This document shows, in pieces, positions 16,317 through 24,095 of a DNA stretch of 64,000 nt. The stretch is from VFJQ01 sp044226525 (GTDB lineage Bacteria > Verrucomicrobiota > Verrucomicrobiia > Chthoniobacterales > Chthoniobacteraceae): positions 1-64,000 of the forward strand of contig JBGAGV010000036.1 in assembly GCA_044226525.1 (NCBI GenBank), given 5' to 3'. The position numbers and the translations under genes are program-made. Each line of letters opens with the position of its first letter. Within the stretch, counting starts at the first letter, position 1. The notes under the pieces were generated by a model. That model was not told where the DNA came from. It made no database searches and saw nothing but the letters and a program-made list of their open reading frames with translations.

Positions 16317-17543
16317 ATGACTTCACCATACCGCCTTATCCCCCAAATCATGACCGTGGCGCTGGGACTGTCCGCCGGCCTTCCTGCTGTGCAAGGACAG
16401 ACCCTGCGTTCAAGCAGCCCGTCCTTTAAGTCCAGCAGCGTCGGCATGCACGAAACTCCCGCTCCGGGGCAGGCTTCGACGCCAGTTTCGACGGCCGCGG
16501 TGCGGTCGTCTTCCAATCCGGAAGATCTGCAGGAAAAGCGCGAGGCGCTGGAGCGTGAAATCCAATACGCCAAAACCAAGCTCGAAGCCGCCCAGAAAAA
16601 ACTGGCCGTGCAGAGCGCGGTGGGCAACGCGGAGCAGGTCGAGAAGCTCAGCGGAGAGATCAAGGACTGGGAAGGCCGCATCAAAGTGAGCCGTGACGAA
16701 CTCGACACGCTCCAGGCTGAACTCGACCGGATCAATCCCGTCAGCGGTGGCGGAGAGAACGACGTGATCGTTCCCGGTGAGAACCTCGAGGTTTTCGTGA
16801 ATGAAGATGCTTCTTTCAACGGCCGTTATCCGGTCCGCCGCGGTGGTTACATCATCCTCGCTCAGGTCGGCCGCGTGTCGGTTGCGGGCAAGACCCTCAG
16901 CCAGGCCGAGGCGTCGGTGAAGCGTGCGCTGGAATCTTCGCAGCTCACCCGCGCGACCGTGATGGTCGAGCGCATCACCGGCACGGACGTGGATACCGGT
17001 CCGCTGATTTATCTCTCCGGGGCCTTCCGCAATCCGCGCCCGTATCGCATCCCGAGTGGCACCGCCCCGACGCTCGTCAGCCTCATCCTGAGCTGCGGCG
17101 GCGTCACGGGCACAGCCGATCTCACCCGCGTGAAGATCATGCGCATGGCGGGCGGCAAGAGTGTCGTCGAGGAAGTGGATCTGGCGAAAATTCTCGCCGG
17201 TGGCGGCCTCAACAACGACGTGAGCCTGGTCGAAGGCGACGTGGTGACGATTCCGTCCGGACCGGTCAGCCTCGTTTACATCACAGGCAATGTTCGTCAT
17301 CAGGGCAGTTTCGCCCTGAAGGAAGGCGATCATCTCTCCGCTTACGGCGCCATCCTCAAAGCCGGCGGCGGCCTCGGCCGCTTTGCCGACGAAAAGAACG
17401 TGCACGTCCTCCGCGCCATGCCGGACGGGACCAAGCGCAAGATTTCGGTCAACCTCGTCGATCTGAAGAAGGGCAAGCGCCCCGATGTCGTCCTCGAACC
17501 GAACGATATCATCGTCGTTCCGGAAAAATGGTTTAGCTTCTAA
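16317..17543 (+). CDS. Wza-like polysaccharide export protein with SLBB domains
   Basis: 408 residues from ATG 16317 (MTSPYRLIPQIMTVALGLSAG); upstream in-frame codons precede the signal peptide and look non-coding. After export come a Ser-rich spacer, a coiled coil of about 70 residues (EKREALEREIQYAKTKLEAA onwards), the Poly_export domain (DVIVPGENLEVFVNEDASFNG ... PVRRGGYIILAQVGRV) and two SLBB units (IYLSGAFRNPRPYRIPSG and VYITGNVRHQGSFALKEGD), ending VPEKWFSF. Such proteins form the outer-membrane or periplasmic channel of capsule/EPS systems. The N-terminal coiled coil is not part of classic Wza. No lipobox cysteine is seen. A strong terminator follows directly. Confidence 0.85.
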   Translation: MTSPYRLIPQIMTVALGLSAGLPAVQGQTLRSSSPSFKSSSVGMHETPAPGQASTPVSTAAVRSSSNPEDLQEKREALEREIQYAKTKLEAAQKKLAVQSAVGNAEQVEKLSGEIKDWEGRIKVSRDELDTLQAELDRINPVSGGGENDVIVPGENLEVFVNEDASFNGRYPVRRGGYIILAQVGRVSVAGKTLSQAEASVKRALESSQLTRATVMVERITGTDVDTGPLIYLSGAFRNPRPYRIPSGTAPTLVSLILSCGGVTGTADLTRVKIMRMAGGKSVVEEVDLAKILAGGGLNNDVSLVEGDVVTIPSGPVSLVYITGNVRHQGSFALKEGDHLSAYGAILKAGGGLGRFADEKNVHVLRAMPDGTKRKISVNLVDLKKGKRPDVVLEPNDIIVVPEKWFSF

Positions 17544-17571
17544 GCTGCCCGTTCTGCCAGAAAACTTTTTC

Positions 17572-17613
17572 AACGGCGCGTCCATCACTCGATGACGCGC
17601 CGTTTGAATTTTT
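17572..17613 (+). terminator. Rho-independent terminator after the export gene
   Basis: Perfect 11-bp stem AACGGCGCGTC (17572-17582) / GACGCGCCGTT (17594-17604) with an 11-nt loop, followed by TGAATTTTT. It sits 28 bp past the stop of the Wza-like gene and ends the plus-strand unit before the convergent MFS gene. Confidence 0.85.
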
Positions 17614-17653
17614 GGCGGATTGTTTCCGATGCGGAGCAGTCAGGCTCGCTCCA

Positions 17654-18937
17654 TCACTCCGGCAGTGCCTGGCCTTTGGTCTCTGGCAGGAATGCCACGA
17701 AGACGATTCCCAGCGCAAACAACGCCGCCATCATCGCGATGGCCGTGCGGAGTTCCATCCCCGGCAGCGCCTTGAGCCAACCGGAAAAGATAAGCATCGA
17801 CGAAGCGATCAGACGTCCCCCGTTGAAGCAAAAGCCGGTGGCCGTCGAGCGGAGGTGATTAGGGAACAGCTCCGGGAAATAGACGGCGTATCCGGCGTGA
17901 ATCCCCAGCGTCACGAACCCGAAGAGAGGGAGCAGCGCGAGCAGCATCCCATAGCTGGTGGGCACAAAACACGTGAGTGGCACGACGATCAAGGCGGCCG
18001 CGTGGTAGCAAATGAACGTGCGCTTCCGCCCCAGCCACATTGCCAAGGGACCGAACGCAAGCATTCCGAGGCCACCACCAATGGCCTGAATGTTGCCATA
18101 GGCAAACTTGGCCCGCACCGTCGCCTCCGCGGCCGAAGTCCCGTGCCGCATCAGGAAATCCTTCGCCAGATCCTGCCCGGCTACCGTCACCGCCCAGAAC
18201 GTGCCGAGACCCACGGCCGCGAGGAGCACGCCAAAGATCGCGCGCTTCGACCACGGTGCAGTCAGCAGCAAGTCACGGAAACTGCCCATCTTCTTCCCCT
18301 CCCCGGTCGCCGCCTGACGGCGCGCGGCATGCCAGGTTTCCGGCTCCTCCACCCGCGCTCGCACCCATAACACGAGAAGCGACGGCACCACCCCAATCAG
18401 GAACGCCAGACGCCAGTTCTCCCCCACCGCCAGACCCGCCCACGCGGCAAAGGATGCACCCAGCACGCTCGTGCTGTGAAAGAGCCCCGACATGTGGGCG
18501 CGGGCATGGGGCGGCACGACCTCCGCCACGAGCGCGGCAGCCACAGCCCATTCTCCGCCCACACCCATCGCGACGAGAAAACGAAGAACGCCCACGTGCC
18601 AGAGCGAAGTCGCGAAATACGTCAGCCCCGAAAAGATCGAGTAGAACAAAATCGTCAGCACCATCGTGGGCTTGCGCCCCCAGCGATCGCCCAGCCAGCC
18701 GAAGAAAATCCCGCCCAGTGTTCCACCCACGAGGAAAACGCCGAGGAAAATATCGCCCCAGCGGCGAATCTCCGCATCCGGCGCTCCGCGCAGAATCTCC
18801 GCGAGCATCTGGTTGCGCTGAATGTTGAAAAGCTGCCCCTCGAACGCGTCGAAGACCCAGCCTGCCGACGCAATGATTACCACCAGCCACTGGTAGCGTG
18901 TGACGCCGTGATACCACTTAGTGGGAGCAGGAGACAC
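17654..18937 (-). CDS. Major facilitator superfamily transporter (sugar/acid symporter type)
   Basis: About 427 residues with 12 predicted membrane helices. The loop 2-3 signature GWLGDRWGRKPTMVL and an N-terminal helix with GWVFDAFEGQLFNIQRNQML place it with metabolite:H+ symporters. The start is GTG at 18935-18937 (VSPAPTKWYHG); the open frame extends to 19234 but would overlap the neighbouring Gfo/Idh gene by 180 bp and adds an Arg-rich non-native stretch. A repeat element of about 130 bp separates the two genes. Both run in the same direction with the oxidoreductase upstream, so the transporter may import that enzyme's substrate. Substrate not deducible. Confidence 0.82.
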   Translation of the reverse strand: MSPAPTKWYHGVTRYQWLVVIIASAGWVFDAFEGQLFNIQRNQMLAEILRGAPDAEIRRWGDIFLGVFLVGGTLGGIFFGWLGDRWGRKPTMVLTILFYSIFSGLTYFATSLWHVGVLRFLVAMGVGGEWAVAAALVAEVVPPHARAHMSGLFHSTSVLGASFAAWAGLAVGENWRLAFLIGVVPSLLVLWVRARVEEPETWHAARRQAATGEGKKMGSFRDLLLTAPWSKRAIFGVLLAAVGLGTFWAVTVAGQDLAKDFLMRHGTSAAEATVRAKFAYGNIQAIGGGLGMLAFGPLAMWLGRKRTFICYHAAALIVVPLTCFVPTSYGMLLALLPLFGFVTLGIHAGYAVYFPELFPNHLRSTATGFCFNGGRLIASSMLIFSGWLKALPGMELRTAIAMMAALFALGIVFVAFLPETKGQALPE

Positions 18938-18952
18938 TAGTGAGGGGTGTAA

Positions 18953-19085
18953 GGAGCCAAATGCGAGGAGCCAAGTGGCCTTCGTGAAACGCAAACTGGG
19001 AAAAATGCCTGGTGCATGTGTCGAGGATTTGAGATCAGGCCACCGCTCATCGGATCTACTTGGCTCCTGACTCCTGCCTCCTGGC
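18953..19085. repeat. Inverted-repeat element with 7-bp-periodic arms
   Basis: Left arm: GGAGCCA (18953), AATGCGA, GGAGCCA (18967), AGT. Right arm from 19058: ACT, then TGGCTCC (19061), TGACTCC, TGCCTCC, TGGC. The arms are inverted copies (10 of the last 10 positions identical: GGAGCCAAGT/ACTTGGCTCC) and each has a strict 7-bp period. The loop of about 80 bp has no reading frame of note. The right arm supplies the last nine codons and stop of the Gfo/Idh gene ending at 19056. Two other sites in this window (28403-28512 and 35301-35342) have the same 7-bp architecture with a different unit. Confidence 0.65.
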
Positions 19086-20126
19086 GCTGCCCTGAAACTC
19101 GATCGGCCTGCCCGTATCGACCGACTCCTGCGCGCGCAAGCACATCGCCACCGACCAGCGGCCGTCTTCGCCAGTCGCCGGCAACGGTTTCCCTTCTCGC
19201 ACCGAAGCCGCGAAGGCGGTAATCTGATCGACAAGTTCGAAGACTTCGCCGGACGGCTTTCCCGTTGGCACTTCGCGCACTTGCTCGCCGTCGAAATGTT
19301 TAAGCGAAAAGGCCGGTGTGAAGGTGCGATCCATCGCGCCGCTCCAACTCGCCCACAGCGCGCCTTTGGTGCCGGTGACCTTCACCACCTGGTGATGCTC
19401 AAACGCCGCCAGCGTCTGCGAAATCACCGCATAGACGCCGTTCGGAAAAGTCACCATCGCGCTGAAATTGTCCTGCAATTCGGGATGATCCGGCTGACGC
19501 GAATTGGCGCGCGCATACACGCTGACCGGGTCGCCTTGCGCGGCCAGATACCAGCGCGCCACGTCGAAAAAGTGAATCGGCTCTTCGAGAATCCAATTCC
19601 CCACGCGCTTAATGTCATAGCGCCAGCCATCCGCACCCAACCGGTAAGGCTTTCGCCAGAGTTCGATCAACACGTAGAGCGGCTCGCCGATCGCGCCGGC
19701 CTCGATCAATTCCTTCCCCTTGCCCCAGAGCGACGACAGCCGCATCTCGTGCCCCACGGCCAGCTTGAGGTGCCGTTCACGCGCCGTGAGCACAAGATCG
19801 TCGCACTCCGCTTCGCTCAGGCACATTGGCTTTTCCATGAGCAAATGTTTTCCCGCCTTGAGCACGTCCAGGCCGACCTGATGGTGCAGATGCGACGGCA
19901 GCACCACATCCACCGCCTCGATAGAAGGGTCGGCGAGCAATTCGCGATAGTCCCCCACGACGCGCACCCCGGGATGGGCTTCGCGCGCCGCTGCCTGGCT
20001 TTTCTCCGACCGTGCCGCAATCGCGACGAGTTCGGAGCCGGGCGATTCAACGATCGCGCGCGCATGGTGGCTGCCCCAGGCACCAAAGCCGATCAGGGCA
20101 AAACGCAGGGGGGATAAATGAGACAT
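19056..20126 (-). CDS. Gfo/Idh/MocA-family oxidoreductase (2 of 5)
   Basis: 356 residues. N-terminal Rossmann fold ALIGFGAWGSHHARAI, catalytic-region motif LLMEKPMCLSEAECD (E-K-P intact) and the C-terminal alpha/beta domain with YDIKRVGNWILEEPIHFFDVARWY, where the second catalytic His (IHFFD) fits the family. No signal peptide, so cytoplasmic. The final residues ARRQESGAK are encoded by the inverted-repeat element at 18953-19085 and look added to the ancestral end. Followed on the same strand by an MFS transporter. Probably oxidises a sugar or inositol derivative; not further assignable. Confidence 0.88.
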   Translation of the reverse strand: MSHLSPLRFALIGFGAWGSHHARAIVESPGSELVAIAARSEKSQAAAREAHPGVRVVGDYRELLADPSIEAVDVVLPSHLHHQVGLDVLKAGKHLLMEKPMCLSEAECDDLVLTARERHLKLAVGHEMRLSSLWGKGKELIEAGAIGEPLYVLIELWRKPYRLGADGWRYDIKRVGNWILEEPIHFFDVARWYLAAQGDPVSVYARANSRQPDHPELQDNFSAMVTFPNGVYAVISQTLAAFEHHQVVKVTGTKGALWASWSGAMDRTFTPAFSLKHFDGEQVREVPTGKPSGEVFELVDQITAFAASVREGKPLPATGEDGRWSVAMCLRAQESVDTGRPIEFQGSARRQESGAK

Positions 20127-20202
20127 GGTCGGGTGGTGGTAAAGGTTTTGGCGGCGCGAGGGCGAGGACGAATGCGTCGCATAGGACCTGTTGACCTATT
20201 CC

Positions 20203-21366
20203 TCACACGCGCTCGCCTGTCGTCAGGGGCGTCACGGGCGTGCTCTCGGGCTTGCGTTGGTGGACCTCGTTCAATTTGCACGTCTTCAGCCGTGGCAGGA
20301 CATGACGCGCGAATAGCTCACACTCGTCACGATGCGGATAGCCCGACAGAACGAACGCGCGCATACCCATCGCGATGTAGCGATCCAGCTTCGCGACGAT
20401 CTGATCCGGATCGCCCACCAGTGCGCTGCCACATCCGCTTCGTGCGAGCCCCACACCGGACCAGAGATGCTCTTCAATGAACAAATCGGAATCTGCCTTC
20501 GCCCGCAGTTCATCCTGCCGTAGCACCCCCGCGCTCTGGCTGTCCTGGGAGCGGTGCTTGATCTCCTGCCCCTTGCTCAGGTCGAGCTTGGAAATGAGGC
20601 GCTTCGCCGCTTCGCGAGCTTCATTCTCCGTCTCGCGCACGATGATGTGCACGCGCAGACCGAAATCGATAACCCGACCGTGCTTCGCCGCCTTCTGGCT
20701 CATGCCCTCCATCGTCGCGCGCAGGCGATCCTCCGTCTCCGGCCACATGAGAAAGACGTCGCAATGCTTCGCGCAGAGTTCCTGAGCGGCGGGCGAAATG
20801 CCGCCGAAATAAAACAATGGGCCCCCATTCTGCTGGTAAGGCTTGGCCGGCGCGGTGGTCGGCAGCGAGAAGTTGTAAAAGCGTCCCTTCCACTCGAGCG
20901 GACCGTCCACCGTCCATAGCTTTTGCAGAATTTGAATGATCTCGCTCGATCGCTCGTAGCGATCTTCGTTCGACTCCTTCATCCCCGGCAGATCGGACGA
21001 GATGATATTGATCGCCAGCCGCCCGCGCGCGATGTGATCGAGCGTCGCGAGCGCCCGGGCGAGCATGGGCGGATAGACCTCCCCCATGCGCAAGGCCACG
21101 AGCTGGTTGATCTGCCGCGTCTGCGCCGCCATGGCCGAAGCGAACGTCACCGGGTCCTGCCCGGCGATCCAGCCCGAAGGCAGGAGGATGTTTTGATAAC
21201 CCAGTTCGTCGGCTGTCCTCACCAGGTCCCCACAATGCTCGTAGTTGCTGCGCAGGCGGCCATCGGGAACGCCGAGGTATTCATAGTCATCGCTGCACAG
21301 AGCGGAGAACCAGGCGACTTCTACCCGGGGATCTGGCGTTCGGATGTGGATGGGGGTGGGTAACAT
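20203..21366 (-). CDS. LLM-class flavin-dependent monooxygenase, SsuD-like
   Basis: 387 residues from ATG 21364-21366 (MLPTPIHIRTPDPRVEVAWF). Bacterial luciferase-like TIM barrel: ADELGYQNILLPSG, QLVALRMGEVYPPMLARALATLDHIARGRLAINII, FYNFSLPTTAPAKPYQQNGGP and the C-terminal LVGDPDQIVAKLDRYIAMGM. The order and wording match FMNH2-dependent alkanesulfonate monooxygenases (SsuD, about 380 residues), which release sulfite from organosulfonates. No SsuE flavin reductase or SsuABC transporter is adjacent, so substrate and reductase are open. Transcribed divergently from a ROK-family gene, 54 bp away. Confidence 0.82.
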   Translation of the reverse strand: MLPTPIHIRTPDPRVEVAWFSALCSDDYEYLGVPDGRLRSNYEHCGDLVRTADELGYQNILLPSGWIAGQDPVTFASAMAAQTRQINQLVALRMGEVYPPMLARALATLDHIARGRLAINIISSDLPGMKESNEDRYERSSEIIQILQKLWTVDGPLEWKGRFYNFSLPTTAPAKPYQQNGGPLFYFGGISPAAQELCAKHCDVFLMWPETEDRLRATMEGMSQKAAKHGRVIDFGLRVHIIVRETENEAREAAKRLISKLDLSKGQEIKHRSQDSQSAGVLRQDELRAKADSDLFIEEHLWSGVGLARSGCGSALVGDPDQIVAKLDRYIAMGMRAFVLSGYPHRDECELFARHVLPRLKTCKLNEVHQRKPESTPVTPLTTGERV

Positions 21367-21375
21367 ATTACGAAA

Positions 21376-21398
21376 GCAAAATAAGTTGACCCTTTTGC
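21376..21398. promoter_or_regulatory. Inverted repeat GCAAAA-N11-TTTTGC in divergent promoter
   Basis: GCAAAA (21376-21381) and TTTTGC (21393-21398) flank an 11-bp spacer that includes TTGACC. It lies in the 54-bp gap between the SsuD-like gene (minus) and the ROK regulator (plus). ROK repressors such as NagC and Mlc bind A/T-rich inverted repeats of about this spacing, so it is the likely operator for both genes. Confidence 0.45.
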
Positions 21399-21420
21399 GA
21401 CACCCGGCAAGAACTTTCTC

Positions 21421-22584
21421 GTGCGTCGCTCCGCTGCCGGCATTCGCGAAGCGCTCGGAGCCGCTGTCCTCGAACTGCGCCGCCGGGCCGCTGCGTCGCG
21501 CAGCTCCCTCTCGGAAGCACTCGGCATCGCCGCCTCGACCGGAGGCCTTTACGTCGATCTCCTCATCGACGCTGGCTACGTCACCGAGGCGGGGTTCAGC
21601 CAGGGTGCCATGGGGCGGCCACGGCGGTCCCTTGCTCTGCGCGCCGAGGCAGGCTGGTTTGCCGGTGTCGAATTTCACGCCGCGCGCGTGCAGGCGGTCC
21701 GGGTCGATTTCGGCGGCCAGCCCAGCACCGCGGAAGAACAAGCACTTCCTCCGGGTGCGGATGCCCAGGACGTCATCAAAGCTGTGGGACAAAGCATCGA
21801 AAACCTTGCCGCGAAGGCCACGGGGCCGCTGCTGGGCATCGGCGTGGGCGCACCGGGTGTCATCGACCCGCGCGGAGGCATCAGCCGTGAATACCGCTAT
21901 ATCGCCCAATGGCGCGATGTCGCGGTCGAGGAAGCCCTGCGGGCTCGCTTCGCCGTGCCCGTCGCACTGGAGAATAACCTTCGCACGATCGCGCTGGCCG
22001 AGCGTTGGTTTGGCGGTGGCACCGCCCTCGACCATTTCGTCTGCCTCGGCCTGCGCTCAGGCGTTGGCGCCGGCATTGTGGTAAATGGAGAACTCGTCTG
22101 CGGTTCCCACCACGCGGCGGGTGAAGTCGGAAGCTGGCCCTGGCCTTTCGGCCACAGCGGCGAGCGACGTGATCTCCAATCAAGCCTCTCCGCACCCGCC
22201 ATTTATCGGCGCGTGATGCGCCTGCTCGAGACCGACCCCGTCGCGCCTGACCTCCGCGACGCCTTTGCACAACTGGCAGAGACCTTCCGCATTGGCAGCA
22301 GCGTCTCCGCAGTCTGGCAACCGGTCGTTGCCGACCTCGCGCAGTTCATCGCCTGTCTCCATCTGCTGCTGAATCCCAACGCCTTTTTCCTCCACGGGCC
22401 CCTCACCGCCCTCGGCGGCGATTTCTGCGAAGCGATTTCTGCCGCCGCGCACGAGATGAGTGGGAGCGCAACGGCCGTGCCACTCTGCCTGCTCCCCTCC
22501 AAAATGGGCGACGAAGCCGGCGCCTTGGGTGCTGCCGGCTTCGCCATGGAGCGGTGGCAGCCGCCGTTGAAGGCACCCGCATAG
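21421..22584 (+). CDS. ROK-family transcriptional regulator
   Basis: 387 residues, GTG start at 21421. An N-terminal winged-helix segment (REALGAAVLELRRRAAASRSSLSEALGIAASTGGLYVDLLIDAGYV) precedes the ROK actin-like ATPase fold with LGIGVGAPGVID, VALENNLRTIALAERWFGGG, GAGIVVNGELVCGSHHAAGEVG and ALGAAGFAM. The zinc-site signature CxCGxxGC(x)E of NagC/Mlc is not found after HHAAGEVG, so this copy probably lacks the structural zinc. The divergent SsuD-like gene is the obvious target. The inducer is probably a sugar or its phosphate, although the target is a sulfonate-type oxygenase, which is an unusual pairing. Confidence 0.82.
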   Translation: MRRSAAGIREALGAAVLELRRRAAASRSSLSEALGIAASTGGLYVDLLIDAGYVTEAGFSQGAMGRPRRSLALRAEAGWFAGVEFHAARVQAVRVDFGGQPSTAEEQALPPGADAQDVIKAVGQSIENLAAKATGPLLGIGVGAPGVIDPRGGISREYRYIAQWRDVAVEEALRARFAVPVALENNLRTIALAERWFGGGTALDHFVCLGLRSGVGAGIVVNGELVCGSHHAAGEVGSWPWPFGHSGERRDLQSSLSAPAIYRRVMRLLETDPVAPDLRDAFAQLAETFRIGSSVSAVWQPVVADLAQFIACLHLLLNPNAFFLHGPLTALGGDFCEAISAAAHEMSGSATAVPLCLLPSKMGDEAGALGAAGFAMERWQPPLKAPA

Positions 22585-22596
22585 CGAGAATCCGTG

Positions 22597-22613
22597 GGTG
22601 TTTGGCCTTTAGG
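22597..22613 (+). repeat. Short copy related to the 52215-52317 repeat
   Basis: GGTGTTTGGCCTTTAGG matches GGTGTCCAGCCTTTAGG at 52219-52235 at 14 of 17 positions. Both lie about 12-20 bp after a plus-strand stop codon (22584 and 52199). No inverted partner is seen here, so it may be a decayed half-element, or chance. Confidence 0.3.
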
Positions 22614-22748
22614 ATTGCTCCAAAACGGCGCAGCCGCAGGGTGCTCACCGGCGCGGCTCTCCGCCGCCTTTCCGAAGTCTCAGCCCACCGCGAAAGGCAG
22701 TTGTTTCCTTTCGAACGCCCCTCAGACTTATTTCTCATTCAAAATAAG

Positions 22749-24050
22749 ATGAATCCCCTCACCCCTCCTCTTGCCCGGCGCCAATTCACCGCTGGCGCCG
22801 TCGCTGCCACCGCCCTCTCCTATCTCCCCCTCGAACGCTCCGCTCACGCCGCCGGCAGCGAAACCCTCCGGCTCGCCCTTGTCGGTTGCGGCGGTCGTGG
22901 CACCGGCGCAGCGGGCCAGGCGCTCTCCGCTGAAAAGGGCGTGAAGCTCGTCGCCATGGCCGACCTCTTCCCCGAGCGTCTCGAGCTCAGTTACAAAACC
23001 CTCCAGGCCGCGCACGAAGACCAGGTCAGCGTCAGCGATTCCGCCAAGTTCATCGGCTTCGACGCTTACAAGGAAGCCATCGCCAGGGCCGACGTCGTCA
23101 TCTGCACGACGTCGCCGGGGTTTCGCGTGCTGCATTTCGAGGAAGCCGTCCGCCAGGGCAAACATTGCTTCCTCGAAAAGCCCGTCGCCGTCGATGCCCC
23201 CTCCGTGCGGCGCGTCCTCGCCGCCGCCGCGGAAGCGAAGAAAAAAGGGCTCAAGGTTGGGTGCGGCTTCCAGCGGCATCATCAACCGGCGTATCTCGAA
23301 GCGATCGAAAAAGTCCGCAGCGGTGCGATCGGCGACATCACGTCCATGTCCGTTTACTGGCTCGGCAATTCTCGCTCCGGTCTCCCGCGCAACCCCGGCG
23401 AAAGCGAACTGAATTACCAGATGCGGAACTGGTATTTCTTCACGTGGCTCTCGGGTGATCACATTGCGGAACAACACTGCCACAACATCGATGCTGCCCT
23501 GTGGTTCAAGGGCACCCATCCCGTTCGCGCGCAGGGCATGGGCGGCCGGCAGGTTCGCACGAGCAAGGAACACGGCCAGATTTTCGATCACCACTTCGTC
23601 GAATACGAATTCGAGGACGGCACGCGCCTCTACAGCCAGAGCCGGCAGGGACAGGTCGGCGCGTTCGCGAAAGTCGGCGAACGGATCGAAGGCACGAAGG
23701 GGGTGCTCGATACCACCCGCTTCACGATCACCGGCGCCAATCCATGGCGCTACAAAGACGAAAAGGGCGGAGCCAAAGACGCGTATCAGATCGAACACAA
23801 CGATCTCTTCGCAGCCATCCGAGCCGGCACGGACTACAACGAAGTCGAGCGCAGCGCGATCAGCACGATGACCGCGATCATGGGCCGCATGGCTACGTAT
23901 TCCGGCAAACAGATCGAATGGGAGCAGGCGTTCAATTCCCAGCTCGAGCTCGGCCCCCGCCTCGTGACGGACTCCACCGAACCACCCGTCAAGCCGGACG
24001 CCGATGGCTTCTATCCAGTCGCAATGCCGGGGCGCACGGTGGCGTTTTGA
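22749..24050 (+). CDS. Tat-exported Gfo/Idh/MocA-family oxidoreductase (3 of 5)
   Basis: 433 residues from ATG 22749 (MNPLTPPLARRQFTAGAVAATALSYLP); the open frame upstream to 22554 overlaps the ROK gene and is ignored. ARRQF followed by a weakly hydrophobic helix is a Tat signal, as expected for a periplasmic enzyme that carries its NAD(P) bound. Rossmann motif LALVGCGGRGTGAAGQA, catalytic motif FLEKPVAVDAPSV and the family's GDHIAEQHCHNIDAALWF in the C-terminal domain are all intact. Similar to the glycosyl-oxidising Gfo/Idh enzymes of Bacteroidetes and PVC bacteria. It probably oxidises sugars in the periplasm together with DUF1080 proteins. Confidence 0.87.
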   Translation: MNPLTPPLARRQFTAGAVAATALSYLPLERSAHAAGSETLRLALVGCGGRGTGAAGQALSAEKGVKLVAMADLFPERLELSYKTLQAAHEDQVSVSDSAKFIGFDAYKEAIARADVVICTTSPGFRVLHFEEAVRQGKHCFLEKPVAVDAPSVRRVLAAAAEAKKKGLKVGCGFQRHHQPAYLEAIEKVRSGAIGDITSMSVYWLGNSRSGLPRNPGESELNYQMRNWYFFTWLSGDHIAEQHCHNIDAALWFKGTHPVRAQGMGGRQVRTSKEHGQIFDHHFVEYEFEDGTRLYSQSRQGQVGAFAKVGERIEGTKGVLDTTRFTITGANPWRYKDEKGGAKDAYQIEHNDLFAAIRAGTDYNEVERSAISTMTAIMGRMATYSGKQIEWEQAFNSQLELGPRLVTDSTEPPVKPDADGFYPVAMPGRTVAF

Positions 24051-24095
24051 TTGGCGAACCCGTCCGTCGGCCGCCGTTTCGTGCGAGCGCGAGGT

